A stretch of 24,370 bases of DNA from Silene noctiflora (lineage: Eukaryota > Streptophyta > Magnoliopsida > Caryophyllales > Caryophyllaceae): contig VHZZ01009731.1 of NCBI GenBank assembly GCA_009801015.1, positions 31,984 through 56,353 of the forward strand. Reading direction: 5' to 3'. The notes below the pieces were generated by a model that saw nothing but the letters and a program-made list of their open reading frames with translations, was not told where the DNA came from and made no database searches. Position numbers and translations under genes: made by a program. Positions 1-10,700 of this stretch are shown in pieces. Positions within the stretch are counted from its first letter, which is position 1. Every line of letters starts with the position of its first letter.

Positions 1-569
1 AATAAAAAGTCCAACTCAATTTAAAAATACTTGAATTATTTCATAGTGAATTACAATGATTTCGTATTGATCATTGTGTAACCAAGTATTATAATATTAC
101 GATTAAATAAGTAGTAACTCAAATTATCTCTTAATAAACTCTATGATAAAGTGATAAATTATTAAAAGCCATTGTTACGATATTACCCGGACAACGCCCG
201 GGTATGAAATCTAGTTTTATCTTATTTTAGTTCAGTTTAATTTAGTTTTATTCGGATCAGTTCATCTTATCTGTTTACAAATTAAGTCTTTCTTTAACTT
301 CATTTCGTTCAACTTAGCTCTATCAGTTCAGCTCAGTTTACCTCTTATTAGCCGAAAAGAATAAACCTAAAACAAAATATTCATTTTATCAATACAACGA
401 GTCCAAATTCTATTACATGGTGATAATAGGGATAAATCTTTTGACATTTTCCAGACAACTTCTTTACAATTTGGTAATTTCGCATTTCTTAAGGTTTAAT
501 ATGGATATCTCTTACGACTATAAATGCTCTGAGCCCGCTGGTAAAGCTCTCAGAATCAATTCGGTCAAA
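1..569. other. AT-rich intergenic DNA with a small GC hairpin
   Basis: No coding region is supported; the 121-codon frame at 417-782 has low-complexity hydrophobic content and no recognisable domain. A short GC-rich hairpin (ACCCGG at 185-190, CCGGGT at 198-203) stands out. It is followed by degenerate repeats of the type TTCAGTT / TTTAGTT between about 220 and 340. These look like the edge of an old repeat, but I cannot assign a family. Confidence 0.5.
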
Positions 570-981
570 ACTCTGCCCGAACTCGGTCAAAACCGAATTC
601 GAGCCGATTCCGAGCTTAGTAGAGCTCGAATCGGAAGCTCGTTTACGCTAGTTTTATTTTGTTTATTATTATTTAATTTTGGTAGTTTACAATTGTTTGT
701 GTTCGTATTAGAATGTTATTTTACCATTTATGATTATATTTTTATTATATTTGATAAGTATTTTATATTTGTATATTCTTAAAAATATTAATTATTTTTA
801 ATTTGATTTAAGAGTTAAAGAAATAGAAGAAAATAATGATTTAACCAAACTCGAGCCGATTTCGAGTTTTAAATTTTTAAGCTCGGAAATTTCCGAGCCG
901 ATTCCGAGCTCAAGCTTAAGTTTTCGAACCGATTCCATATCCACCCGAGCTCGAGATCAAATCGGCTCGATTACACCCCTA
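570..981. mobile_element. hAT-like non-autonomous element remnant rich in CGAGCCGATTCCGAGCT
   Basis: The 17-mer CGAGCCGATTCCGAGCT occurs at 600-616 and again at 894-910. A close variant lies at 852-866 and an inverted relative at about 621-640. The right end reads ...TCGATTACACCCCTA (to 981). On the minus strand that is TAGGGGTGTAATCGA, the kind of terminus I associate with abundant plant hAT-derived MITEs. No matching left terminus or target-site duplication was found, so the element is truncated or its left limit is wrong. The family call is inference. Confidence 0.4.
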
Positions 982-1916
982 CAGTTCGATTTTCTGTTAT
1001 CTCATACCGATCATTATCTTTAATTAAGTTGATAACACACGTGAAAATCACCTGAAGTGGAATAGCGCGGATCGAGTCAAAATTTTACAAACCCGCAAAG
1101 CCTCTCAATGACTCAACTTGGAACTAACTCGACCATATATGTATGATCCAATTGACCCATTTAAGAAATCAAGATACGAGTATCCAAATAGCAAGAGATT
1201 GTGCATTTACAAATGACTCTTTTTTATATTTATATGCTTACAACCAACTGTACTATCAGGGATTGATAACAATTGAAAAAACGACATAGCAGTAGTGAAT
1301 GATGACGGTGGAGAAAAAAAGAAAAAAGCATGCCGTAAATAATTTCAATGATGTAATTTTACAGGGGCAATGACCAAAACAGAGTGGTTAATAAAGTTCA
1401 CGAGAATCTCTGCCAAAGGATATGGCTTTACTCTGCTTATACATCTTCTAGTGAAACGATTCTTTCAGCCTTGTGTTTTTATGATTATATGAATTTCAAC
1501 CTATTAAAAATTAACAATTCTCTAATATTTCACTTTCTCTAATAATTTCAATGATGCATCTTTTCACCTTTCGTATGCCAGAAATTAGTATCGGCGAGTT
1601 TTGGATTTTGATAATGACTATCGAATATTTTATTGGTTCATGGCTCGCATATGCTTCTATAAATTCTACGAGTACTCATTAACATGTTTATTGTTTGTAA
1701 TTGCATATATAATCATCGACTTTGTATACTTGTGAATCTATTACACATTGACATGTATATCATGTACTACATAGACCGATACTATACGTGAGGTAGCTAA
1801 TTGAAAAACCGGAACTTAATTACAATTATATATATTTAGCCAATTTCAAAATAAAACTTGACCCTATATATTCACATGGAGCGAGCTTCAAGTCCTTCTA
1901 CATTACTCCAATTGCA
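982..1916. other. Intergenic, no feature seen
   Basis: AT-rich sequence without a credible open reading frame, tRNA-like fold or repeat unit that I could recognise. Confidence 0.5.
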
Positions 1917-1942
1917 ACATTTTTGTATAACATTTGCAACAA

Positions 1943-1978
<36 letters not shown>

Positions 1979-1994
1979 ATTTTTGTATAACATT
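1917..1994. repeat. Poly(A) tract of 34 nt inside an 18-bp direct repeat
   Basis: ACATTTTTGTATAACATT occurs exactly at 1917-1934 and 1977-1994. Between the copies are only TGCAACAAC (1935-1943) and an uninterrupted run of A (1944-1977). A long direct repeat around an A tail is the signature of target-primed retroposition, so this may be a LINE/SINE insertion truncated down to its tail. Slippage or a local duplication with later A-tract growth is the alternative. Confidence 0.6.
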
Positions 1995-2619
1995 GCTCCT
2001 TACTAACTACACACCGTAGGATGAGGAATCATTCTCGTTGAAATTAAGTTTTAAGCACTCCAATCTCGAGACACCAAAAATTAATTACAACATTTAGTAA
2101 TTTAAAATAATTTAATTTGATGCATAAGAGTCAACTGTAACCGTGTTGATAGTATAAAATAACAAAATTTAATCCATCTAAATCTGATCATTAATTAACC
2201 CCCGCTAATCAAGATGTTCGGTTGATGGATCAACATCAAATTTGTAATTTTTATAGTATTATTTTGTTTCGACCAAGAATGCGGCCATCTGTGAAATTCT
2301 AAAAAAGCAAGCATATTTTTGGCAGTATTGTATACACATTATTCTCGATTAAAATGAAGGTAGTCTAACATTTAAACGGGTTATGTATGAGCTCACTTGA
2401 GCATATAATAAGACACATGTGTTACTTTTCCCCGTTCATTTTGCTTTATCTTATTCATATTTTGTGATTGTATAATTAGTGTAGCCTCAATGTTTGAAGG
2501 CCATTTCATTCAAGATCAACTGTAAAATGACACTCGATCTGTATATTTAATTTTGGAGTAAAATGAATTACTAAGAAAATATCATTTTAAACATACTCGA
2601 ACGCAGGTCATGATATAGG
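1995..2619. other. Intergenic, no feature seen
   Basis: AT-rich, with stops in all frames at short intervals. Nothing is supported. Confidence 0.5.
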
Positions 2620-2745
2620 GTGATAGTCCAACACTCCAACGAGCAGGGGGTGAGTTGAGCGTTTCTTTATTTTCATCAAACACGAGATCGAATTGGCATG
2701 GTTGGCGATACAACACGGCCGTTGGAGCAGCCTTAGTCACGATGG
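2620..2745. mobile_element. Possible small MITE with CTCCAACG inverted ends
   Basis: ACTCCAACGAGCAGG near 2633-2648 is mirrored by GCCGTTGGAGCAGCC near 2718-2732, giving imperfect inverted ends about 100 bp apart. The 62-codon minus-strand frame across this stretch (2582-2770) has no domain and is explained by the foldback. Target-site duplication is not clear, so the call is tentative. Confidence 0.25.
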
Positions 2746-3279
2746 AAATATAAAATGAAGCACGCACCAATCACAAGGTGAAATTGGCAGTTCATGAATG
2801 TGGATATATAGGAAGTAGTTACAAGTTACAACTGAGAAGATTGTATGTGTTACTGAAACAAGGCTGTCCAAAGATCATGCAATTATATGGTAAATCGTCT
2901 TATGCTATGTAACTACATTGTTTGAATGTTTGGTAGGGTTCTCATCTTTCGGTACGGTTCTATCTCTTTCAGATGAATCACGTGAGTATTCTTCATTCAC
3001 ATGATTGATAGTTGAGTTGATACCACATTGGGTATCCTTGAATATACATGTAGTAACAAGAAGACAATCTTCAAGGTCTTCAATTACAACAAAACTAGTT
3101 GATCAACGTTGTAGTACTAATTTCACCAAGGTTAAACCTACGCTTCTAATAAACAGATTATGGGATCCTAGTAATCAACACGTAGGTGGATAATCTAGAG
3201 ATGGAAGTAGGTCGTGTCTCGTGTCGTGCTACTACAATAAAGAAAACGTAGGGCTAGTAGGCTACTTAGCATTGCTTAC
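2746..3279. other. Intergenic, no feature seen
   Basis: No gene, repeat or RNA is supported. The short frame at 3005-3193 has no recognisable content. Confidence 0.45.
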
Positions 3280-3346
3280 TAATATGAATATTTATAATAG
3301 TTGAGCCTCAACCATCACCATAAGGTTATTATAAATATTCTTATTA
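3280..3346. repeat. Foldback: 20-nt arms with one mismatch, 27-nt loop
   Basis: The arm at 3280-3299 (TAATATGAATATTTATAATA) pairs with 3327-3346 (TATTATAAATATTCTTATTA) at 19 of 20 positions. The arms are entirely AT apart from one G/C pair, so an RNA hairpin would be weak. A MITE core is more likely than a microRNA precursor. Confidence 0.5.
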
Positions 3347-4161
3347 CTTCCAACACTAGAAGTGTATGCACATTCCCTACAGCATGTCTGCATGCATCAT
3401 CATCGTGAGCCGAAATTTGGTACCATCATACATGTAATCTCATTCATGATTCATGCATGCAACTTTATCTTATTCTAGTATCAAATAAGTTGTCATCAAC
3501 AGAAACCCACCAATTTCCTACGTATATATCATGTGATGAAATAAGTGCGTGATTCATTTTTCATAGCATGTAGTTTTTGTCCAAATATCACAAAATGGTG
3601 AAATAACATGATTCAATTGCTTATGCTTATACTTTTTCCATTTCCTTGCATCTTATCATTATAGGTTGATTGTTCCGATCAATGAAATTTATTTCTGGTG
3701 AATATTGACAGTGACTCCTAATTAGGGTCGTATTGTATAATACTTGAATCTTCGCCTCGATTATCGACCGTTCATTGACTATGTCATATTATGAAACTAT
3801 GAAAGATAAACTCCCGCTTTATGGTTTGTGTTATTCAATGACAAGTGGATCATTATGGATATTAATGAACAAAATAATCATAAGAAATACCCCCAATTTG
3901 AAAAGGTAAACAAATGAATGAGACACCTTAAAATGAAAATGGTTAATAAATGACTGTGACGGAGGGACTACTACGTATTATTCACGACTCCTATACAATG
4001 AAAAAAGTGAATGTCTTTTGTTAGATTTTTACGAGTAACTTTTTATGTTATTGTAGTTTGACAAAAAGTTGTCAAAGTTTTGCCTATTAAACCGAAATTT
4101 TTTGCTACAAAGGCAAGGATAATATTACTCGTTATAAATTTATGATATCGAGGTACCGTGC
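3347..4161. other. Intergenic, possible Stowaway end at about 3958-3972
   Basis: No coding sequence. GACGGAGGGACTAC near 3958-3972 resembles a decayed Stowaway terminus, but the partner end was not convincingly located. Confidence 0.35.
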
Positions 4162-4476
4162 TGTAATACTCCACTGAAACGAAAATGTTATTCGGTGGGG
4201 AACCTTCTTGAAGAGGTCCATTGATAGACTTGAAATGTGATTAGTGCTTAAAAAGATTAAAAGTACTACTCATATCAACAAAGTGCACTTTTCTTTTCTG
4301 GTTATCCATGCAAAAGAATTTACCCGGTTGAGAGTAATTTTAGAATGGGTGACCTCCTAAGAAGGTTCCTAGGATGCGCTGGAAAGGACCCCTATTGATC
4401 CGTGGGCCATGTACACAGTCTGACGAGTTACCGTGAGTGATCGCTCCTGAACCTAGGTTTGGGCCGGGGTGTTACA
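4162..4476 (+). mobile_element. Cassandra-like TRIM LTR containing 5S rRNA-derived sequence
   Basis: The segment starts TGTAATACTCC and ends GGGGTGTTACA, a TG...CA LTR of 315 bp. It contains AGAATGGGTGACCTCCTAAG (4341-4360), which closely matches the 3' part of plant 5S rRNA as I know it (GGATGGGTGACCTCC). Upstream, CTCATATCAACAAAGTGCAC (about 4269-4288) resembles a decayed 5S ATCATACCAGCAC... 5' region. Cassandra TRIMs are known to carry 5S-derived sequence with Pol III promoter boxes in 240-350 bp LTRs, which fits. Flanks (CGTGC / AAGCT) show no 5-bp duplication, so this may be a solo or rearranged LTR. Confidence 0.6.
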
Positions 4477-4491
4477 AAGCTACCTCAAATT

Positions 4492-4650
4492 CTCATTTAA
4501 GACGGTCATTATCCGTCTTAAACTTAAGACGGATAGTGACTACTCACACAAATGTAAATGGAAGACAAGTGGGTGGGAAATGGATATACCCACTTGCCTC
4601 CCACTTATATTTGTGTAAAAAGGCCGCTATCCGTCCGTCGTAAGCAAGAC
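4492..4650. mobile_element. Foldback/MITE-like element with AAGACGGATA ends
   Basis: A long imperfect inverted repeat: CACACAAATG... (4545-4574) pairs with ...ATATTTGTGT (4588-4616), and outside it GACGGATAG (4528-4536) pairs with CTATCCGTC (4627-4635). At the left end AAGACGG...CCGTCTT (4499-4519) is itself a hairpin. The two short overlapping frames here, one per strand, are products of the symmetry. No transposase; superfamily not determined. Confidence 0.6.
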
Positions 4651-5383
4651 CTTCTGTAACTACTACTGACGTGCTAAATATCACATACTTTGTACAATTA
4701 TCTGCTTGAATTGAATAGTCGTACGTACGTACGTAGTCCAATCTTATCATTGCTTAATTTACGTTGCATGGCTATACACCTCTCAATCTCTCAAGTACAA
4801 AATTGCTGACAAAACTTATTAAACGCTTGAATAGTTGAAATTAAATTATGAATCATTTGAACATACAGCTGTAAATATTAATTACTCCATCAACTTGTAA
4901 AACTTGTAAAACTCGTTAAACAGTGAATCTTTTGTTTAGCAATAAAGACAAGCTGAAGAGGTTGAAGGTGAAATGTCATTAAATGGGCCCCTCACCTTCA
5001 TAGGTTGGTCCATTTTGTTTTGTTTTCAGAGTTAAATTTCGAGTCAGATTTCTGAAACTTGGCGTATTAAATTTAACATAATTACTTCCGAGTAACTCGC
5101 CGGGTCCAATCTACCTTTCTAAAGTTACCACCTTCTTCTTGAAATAATACAAACTCAACTTTTTGGTGGATTACTTACAATTGTACAAGGTTTCTAACCG
5201 CACCATCAAAAGTGTAAAACAAAACACTAACCAAATGGGAAGGAGTATAATTTGGTATAGTAATGGACTAATGGCCTAGTAATAGCAATTAGCATTGATT
5301 ATTTGATTCAGATCAATTGTCGTACGACAGAAATTCATGAAGCTTTTTATTTCGCTTGTTTGTTATAAAGTGGTGGATTATAA
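4651..5383. other. Intergenic with a short ACGT tandem repeat
   Basis: CGTACGTACGTACGTA lies at 4720-4735. ACTTGTAAA is locally duplicated near 4894-4912. AATGGGAAGGAGTA near 5235 looks like an isolated Stowaway end without a partner. No gene. Confidence 0.4.
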
Positions 5384-5736
5384 GACCATCCCCAAGCAAC
5401 AAGTCAAGTTAATCGGGTCAATTGCATATTAGGCCATAATCTCCCCTTATTGACCTTGACCCACTTAAACCCTCCCAAGCAGAAAGTCACGACCTAGGTC
5501 AATAATCCAATCATTTATAATATATTAAATATATACACTATCACAATATATCCACCTTTTATTTTTTTAATGATGTAAACCAACCACATTGTGACACATA
5601 TTGGGTCAATTTGCTTCCACTTGAGTCAATTTGTGACTCTCCTTGCCTTGGGTCAATTCTAATACCCTCCTTAATTACAATTAGCATGACCCAAGCAAGG
5701 TCATGACCAAGCAATTGACCTTGCTTGGGGATGGTC
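5384..5736. mobile_element. Tourist/PIF-Harbinger-like MITE, 353 bp, TSD TAA
   Basis: Perfect terminal inverted repeats GACCATCCCCAAGCAA at the left end and TTGCTTGGGGATGGTC at the right end. The flanks are TAA (5381-5383) and TAA (5737-5739), the 3-bp TWA duplication typical of PIF/Harbinger insertions. The interior is AT-rich with several GGGTCAAT / TTGACC blocks and has no open frame, so it is non-autonomous. Confidence 0.75.
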
Positions 5737-5841
5737 TAAATGAGTCCAGGACGGGAGACAAAAGCAATGAATATGCCCTCACAACTACCGTCAATCACCA
5801 AGCGAATGTTCGTGTTCTCGTGGGTTAAGACAATGAGGGTG

Positions 5842-6366
5842 TAGACCTGATAAAATAAAACCGAACTCGAAAAATCGATCGAAAACACCTTAATTGATAA
5901 CCGGTCGAACACCCAATACGATTAAACTGAATAGTACCTGAAACCCGACTCAGCCCGAATCGAACCGAAACTGAGTCGAACTCAATAATAACCGAATGAT
6001 ACCCGAAAATGAATATATCTTAACCGATAAGAACTGAACCGATTGACCTAAATGAAAAATGTTTATTTTCTCACAAATACATTCATATTTAGGTATTTTT
6101 TTCATTGATCTTTACTTACTAATGATATTATGAGTTATTACATTCAAATTGAATAGTATAAGGTACATTTAGGTTAGCTTTTTTTACCCTCAGCTCAAGA
6201 AAATATGAACCGAAACACAATTGAATTGAAATAGACCTGACTCGAAATAGCACAAACCGATTAAAGTTGCTAACCGATCGAAATTGAAATTTAGGTCAAC
6301 TCAATTTTAATTGAACCGATTCAACCCGATCCGAAACTGAACCGAATGACCCGTTTACCAGGTCTA
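5842..6366. mobile_element. hAT-like MITE, 525 bp, 8-bp TSD with one mismatch
   Basis: Ends are TAGACCTGATAAA at the left and TTTACCAGGTCTA at the right, inverted with one mismatch. Flanks TGAGGGTG (5834-5841) and TGAGTGTG (6367-6374) agree at 7 of 8 positions, an 8-bp duplication as expected for hAT. Both halves are rich in CCGAA/ACCGAT/AACCGA words, giving a diffuse repeat structure. No transposase frame. Confidence 0.65.
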
Positions 6367-6374
6367 TGAGTGTG

Positions 6375-7352
6375 ACGAGATGGCAACACATTTATAAGAC
6401 CCTCTTATCAGAATGTGTAGGTCACATTAGTAGCGATAAGTAACATAAGCATGATGGATTTTGTTGACGAAGAGCAAAATTCAATCACATGTTTAAATCA
6501 TAACTATAATTCAAAAAAAAAAATGTTCTCAATTTATGTGGGGTTGGTAATTTGAAACCTCATATATCCAAGTATCCGACCTAACCTAGCACACTCAAGA
6601 CTACCAAGATATATAAAGTTTTAAATGAAATTTACAATTCTCAACTTTAAATATAAATCTAGTTGTAGATAACGTAAACACCTCGAATTGTGAGGATGTA
6701 GACGGGACGACTGACGATACAAATTGTATATTATACCAATTCTTCAATTGGACAAGACTACTATGCCTTATTTTAGTATACTAATTCTTCGTTTGAATAG
6801 AAATGAAAGGGGGTTTTACGCAAAGAGGAAGAGAATCAGGCAGAGTTAGAATGGCCGAGTAAGGGCAGGACATGGGAGTTGGTGCATTTAACGTAAACGT
6901 CTGCATGTGTCGGTAAAAAAATTGAACAAGCAGACGAATTCGTGTTCTGCATCCGTGGTATTATTGCGTCTGAATCACGTGACCATTTTCATCTTCAAAA
7001 CCCTTCATTTTAACGCTGCCCACATCTTTCAAACTTAATTATCAGTTTCAAGTCCTCTCAAGTTTATTTTTCTTCATTCTACTATTTCATGTCTTTCTAT
7101 ATTGAATTCAGCTCACAAAGTTCCATTCCAAAATAATGGAGGCATACTATCAAACTTTTTCAAATAAGTAATTAATGATACATTGATACATTCATCCAAC
7201 TTTGGCCAAAAATACATCCGACACGAAAATAATTAAAATTTAAACTCAATAGCTACAAAAATACTCTTTAGGAATTAAATTAAATAGCCCTCTTTAAACA
7301 TTTTATATTACCTAGATCTTCAAGAATTGCTAAAATAGCTTTCACCCTAATC
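6375..7352. other. Intergenic, 3' flank of the RIO1 gene
   Basis: AT-rich, with no gene on either strand. The part nearest the RIO1 stop codon should contain its 3' UTR on the minus strand. Confidence 0.5.
7063..7068 (-). promoter_or_regulatory. Candidate poly(A) signal AATAAA for RIO1
   Basis: The minus strand reads AATAAA about 285 nt downstream of the stop codon. Plant polyadenylation signals are loose, and AATATA-like variants lie closer (near 7305), so the actual cleavage site is not determined. Confidence 0.25.
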
Positions 7353-7715
7353 CTACCTCGTCTTAACAGCTTTTGAAAGCTTCTTCTTTCTCTTTTTAAC
7401 AGCTTTAGGGGTCTTTGTCTTCCTAGATTCTCTCTTCTCCTCCTTGACTTTCTTCTTGTGTTCCTTCCTAGCGGCTTTTATATCTTCAGGAGCCACCTTT
7501 TTCGGACTTGAAAATTCTTTCCCGTCCGACTCACTAGATCTTCCATCATCTTCTCCATCCTCTACTCCCGAGTCACTTTCACTATCGGACACATCAGTGT
7601 GATGAGCACCAGTTGGTAGGTCCACGACAGTTGTGTAGACCTTTTCACTTGGGTCCTCCGTAAACGCATCTTTCTCGGCATCTTTGACTTGTTCTAGTGT
7701 CTTCGGGATAAAAGA
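7353..7715 (-). CDS. RIO1: RIO1 exon 13 (residues 416-535 and stop)
   Basis: Begins [11 protein letters not shown] after CTCTTCAG and ends at TAG (7355-7353). The C-terminus has the acidic serine cluster [18 protein letters not shown] followed by a strongly basic tail ([14 protein letters not shown]), likely a nuclear-localisation or RNA-contact segment. Acidic serines of this type are plausible CK2 sites. Confidence 0.93.
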   Translation of the reverse strand, partial: SFIPKTLEQVKDAEKDAFTEDPSEKVYTTVVDLPTGAHHTDVSDSESDSGVEDGEDDGRSSESDGKEFSSPKKVAPEDIKAARKEHKKKVKEEKRESRKTKTPKAVKKRKKKLSKAVKTR

Positions 7716-10700
7716 CTGAAGAGTAACATCGAAACAATTAGTGAAATGTGTCTCACATATAGTCCTTTTTCTTTGATATATCCTTTCAAAAAATGGCAAA
7801 AAAATCAAGAGAGAAAAAAAGTGGCTTGAATTCAATAATTTTCCATTCACTTTTCTTTGATAGTTTTGTCATTTACATTAAAATAGTTTTCCAAAAAGAC
7901 AGCTGAAAGATATCAAAAGTACATCCGAAAAAAGGAATTTGAGAGATAAAAAGACCAGTAGTATATTGATAAAGGCAAACAAATCTACACAAATAAACAA
8001 CAAAAAGCCATACAAATATGCCCTTCAAACAGGGAGAAATATGACATGAATCAACAAGATACCTGAACAAATACAGCATCTGCTATTTGCTCCTCAGTAG
8101 TTAGCACATCGCCTCGGGCTAGAATCTTCTGCTGAATCTAAAAGAAACAATCAAATGAAGTTGGTTAGACATCTTAGTTCTTATTTGACAAGTGACGTGG
8201 GTTGAGAGAATGAAAGACCCAGCAGATTAAAGATTAAACTTTTAACTCCAAATCTTAATTTGATTGAAGGTGCGAGGAGCCGAGGACTGTATAAGACACA
8301 GAGCAAAGGTGTGCTGCTTGTGCACGAGACGTACTGTCTACGCCAAGGGCAAGGGTATAAATAAGATCTAGAACTGCTGGTACAGAAATAGAAAATGCAT
8401 ACATTGTTCCTCAAACTTAGCTAGGGTTATGTAACTAGGTGTTGGAATCCTCACGACCAAAATTTGCGACACAGAGACTAATACTATCCTAAAATCACGA
8501 TATGGGGACAGGGTTAAAATAACCAAATTGAAGAGAGGGGATGACTTTTGAGAGCACAGGGTTAAAATAACCAAAAAAAAAAACATATGCCTCATAGACT
8601 AGCCTCCTTCATTATCATAATAGAAATCAATTCTCCTTGTTAAACGCTTCACCAAATTAGAGGATCGAAGTTCAGTAGAGAATCCCTACCACTGCCGTCT
8701 CCACCTCCATGGTCCCATCTACCAACATAAAGCGGGTTAAAAAAAATTGACCACAAAAGCTTAGGGTATACCTCTTCCAGGTAAGAATCAACAGCTTCAT
8801 CAGCAATATTTGGATCCACAATAAAATCAAAAAGTTCCCGGATTGTCATTACAGCAACACCACTTTTCTTAAAGAAGTCCTGCATGTCAAAAACCACATA
8901 AAAATCAAGGCAACAATGTAACTCAACATAGGAATGGTATTGAAGGCTAAAAAGCTTACAGAAACATGGAGACAGTCTTCACGTAAGAAATCAAGAGCGT
9001 GTGGATGATCGAGATCAACTGCTTGCGAAACATCAATTATATATAAATGACCCTGTGACACATGTTAATTTAATATAGCTCTTTATGCTTGAACATGTGA
9101 TATATATCCAATTTTTCTTGATGATCTGGCATACCTCATAATATAGTATGTTGTACTCACTGAGATCTCCGTGCACCAGTTTGCACTTCTGATACATTGT
9201 TCGCATCGCTGTAATAATCTTGAAACAAAAAAGGTAACTTTTGTCAGACATTCAGTTCCACAAAATGTCACATTTTGCTGCAAACAACCTACAAGTCACC
9301 ATAATACATATATTTAAAATTAAAATATACCGACACTATAACAAAAGAATCAAACGAGCAACAAAGCATTACATTCGAATTGAACGGTTAAAAGGCTAAT
9401 CTAAGTTAATAGAGGGAGTGGCAAATGGTTACAAAGGAGCACAACACTATTGAATAAAAGTAAATGTGATATCCTTTGGTGCACCCTGCTTCCATATTTA
9501 CGTATTTATATTTATTTATGAAGAAGTTAGTTCCTATATACTCAGTCACTGGCATAAGTCAACAGCTTCAATAATAAGGTGGCCAAAAATATTCAGCTAC
9601 AAGCACTCAAGCAAACAAACAGTAATTCCAGTAAAGCCTGGCATAACAATTTTCCTAGAAAATAACAATGCCACAATACCAGCAGAAATACAACAGCAGC
9701 CTGTAAGTTCACCACTTTAAGGGTTTGGGGTTCAAGGAAAAGGGAAGAAGTGTAATGTACCTCTACATAGCCTTCTCGAAGCTTGTCAAGGGATAAAGCT
9801 GCATCTTTAAGCCTTGGGGCAGCCCAACCTGCCTTCCCTGTTAATACCCAAAAGTCAACTGAAATTCTACAAGATACAGAAGTCACTGGTTGTGACTTAT
9901 GAATGCTTAAGTCTTGTGCATGCATCACTTTCAGTGCCTTTTGCAAGTTAGTGTTTTCATCTCGAAGTTTTTCCTTTCATCTTCCTCTTAACATGCTCCA
10001 TCCTCACACTTAGGGTTTTAACCTCCATTAACTTCTAACGTTCGTCGAGGCAAGGGGACTGGAAGCAACAAAGTGCAACTCCTCAAGTGAAGGTGCGCAG
10101 ATTTTGCAACTAAAATTGTATATTCAAGATAAAGTACACAATATTTTTTTCTAGGACTTGAAAGAGGGTTACCGTGTAAAAGAATAAACACTAGAGATAA
10201 TTTGCCAAAGAGAAGGGCATAAAAGATGACTAGAAGAGAAAATAATTGAAATTGCATAGTAGAGCCACTGCATGGACCTTCTCCTCTATTAGGCACACTT
10301 AAGACACAGCTAGTTGTTTTGCGTACTGCCTCACTGTGCCTTAGGCTTAAGCGCGCTTTTTAAAACTAAAGATCACTACCACTTCTCCACTCTCACCCAA
10401 TACCATGTGTCACTCAATCACAATTTTACTCTCATGTGCAGTAGACAAAGTGACTCGGTAAAGGTTATTAAGTGGGCTGCCTTAGCAAAGAGGACTACAT
10501 GGCATGACATTATATTGGGCAAGACCCTGCATCATGCCACTTCATAATGGTTTAAGAAAACTGCAACCACACTTTGCTACAGTATCAGCGGCATTTAGGG
10601 CCCAACGACCTGCAGTGACGGTCAATTTTATGGTCGAAGCCAAAACTTCCCTAAGTCACATTAATCTTCCCATTCGACCATATGCATTCTCAGAGACAAC

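Noticed and set aside
417..782. 121-codon open frame on plus
   Set aside because: Low-complexity hydrophobic tail from T-rich DNA, overlaps the CGAGCCG repeat, no domain.
3280..3346. MicroRNA precursor
   Set aside because: Arms almost pure AT, short, with no plant-precursor-like extended stem.
4341..4380. A functional 5S rRNA gene
   Set aside because: Only the 3' part matches well, with changes at conserved positions, and it lies inside a TG...CA LTR.
9466..9720. 84-codon plus-strand frame inside RIO1
   Set aside because: Lies in intron 8 antisense to the gene, with no recognisable content.
10300..10360. GTGCCTTAGGCTTAAGCGCG segment as a transposon end
   Set aside because: No partner end or duplication was found.
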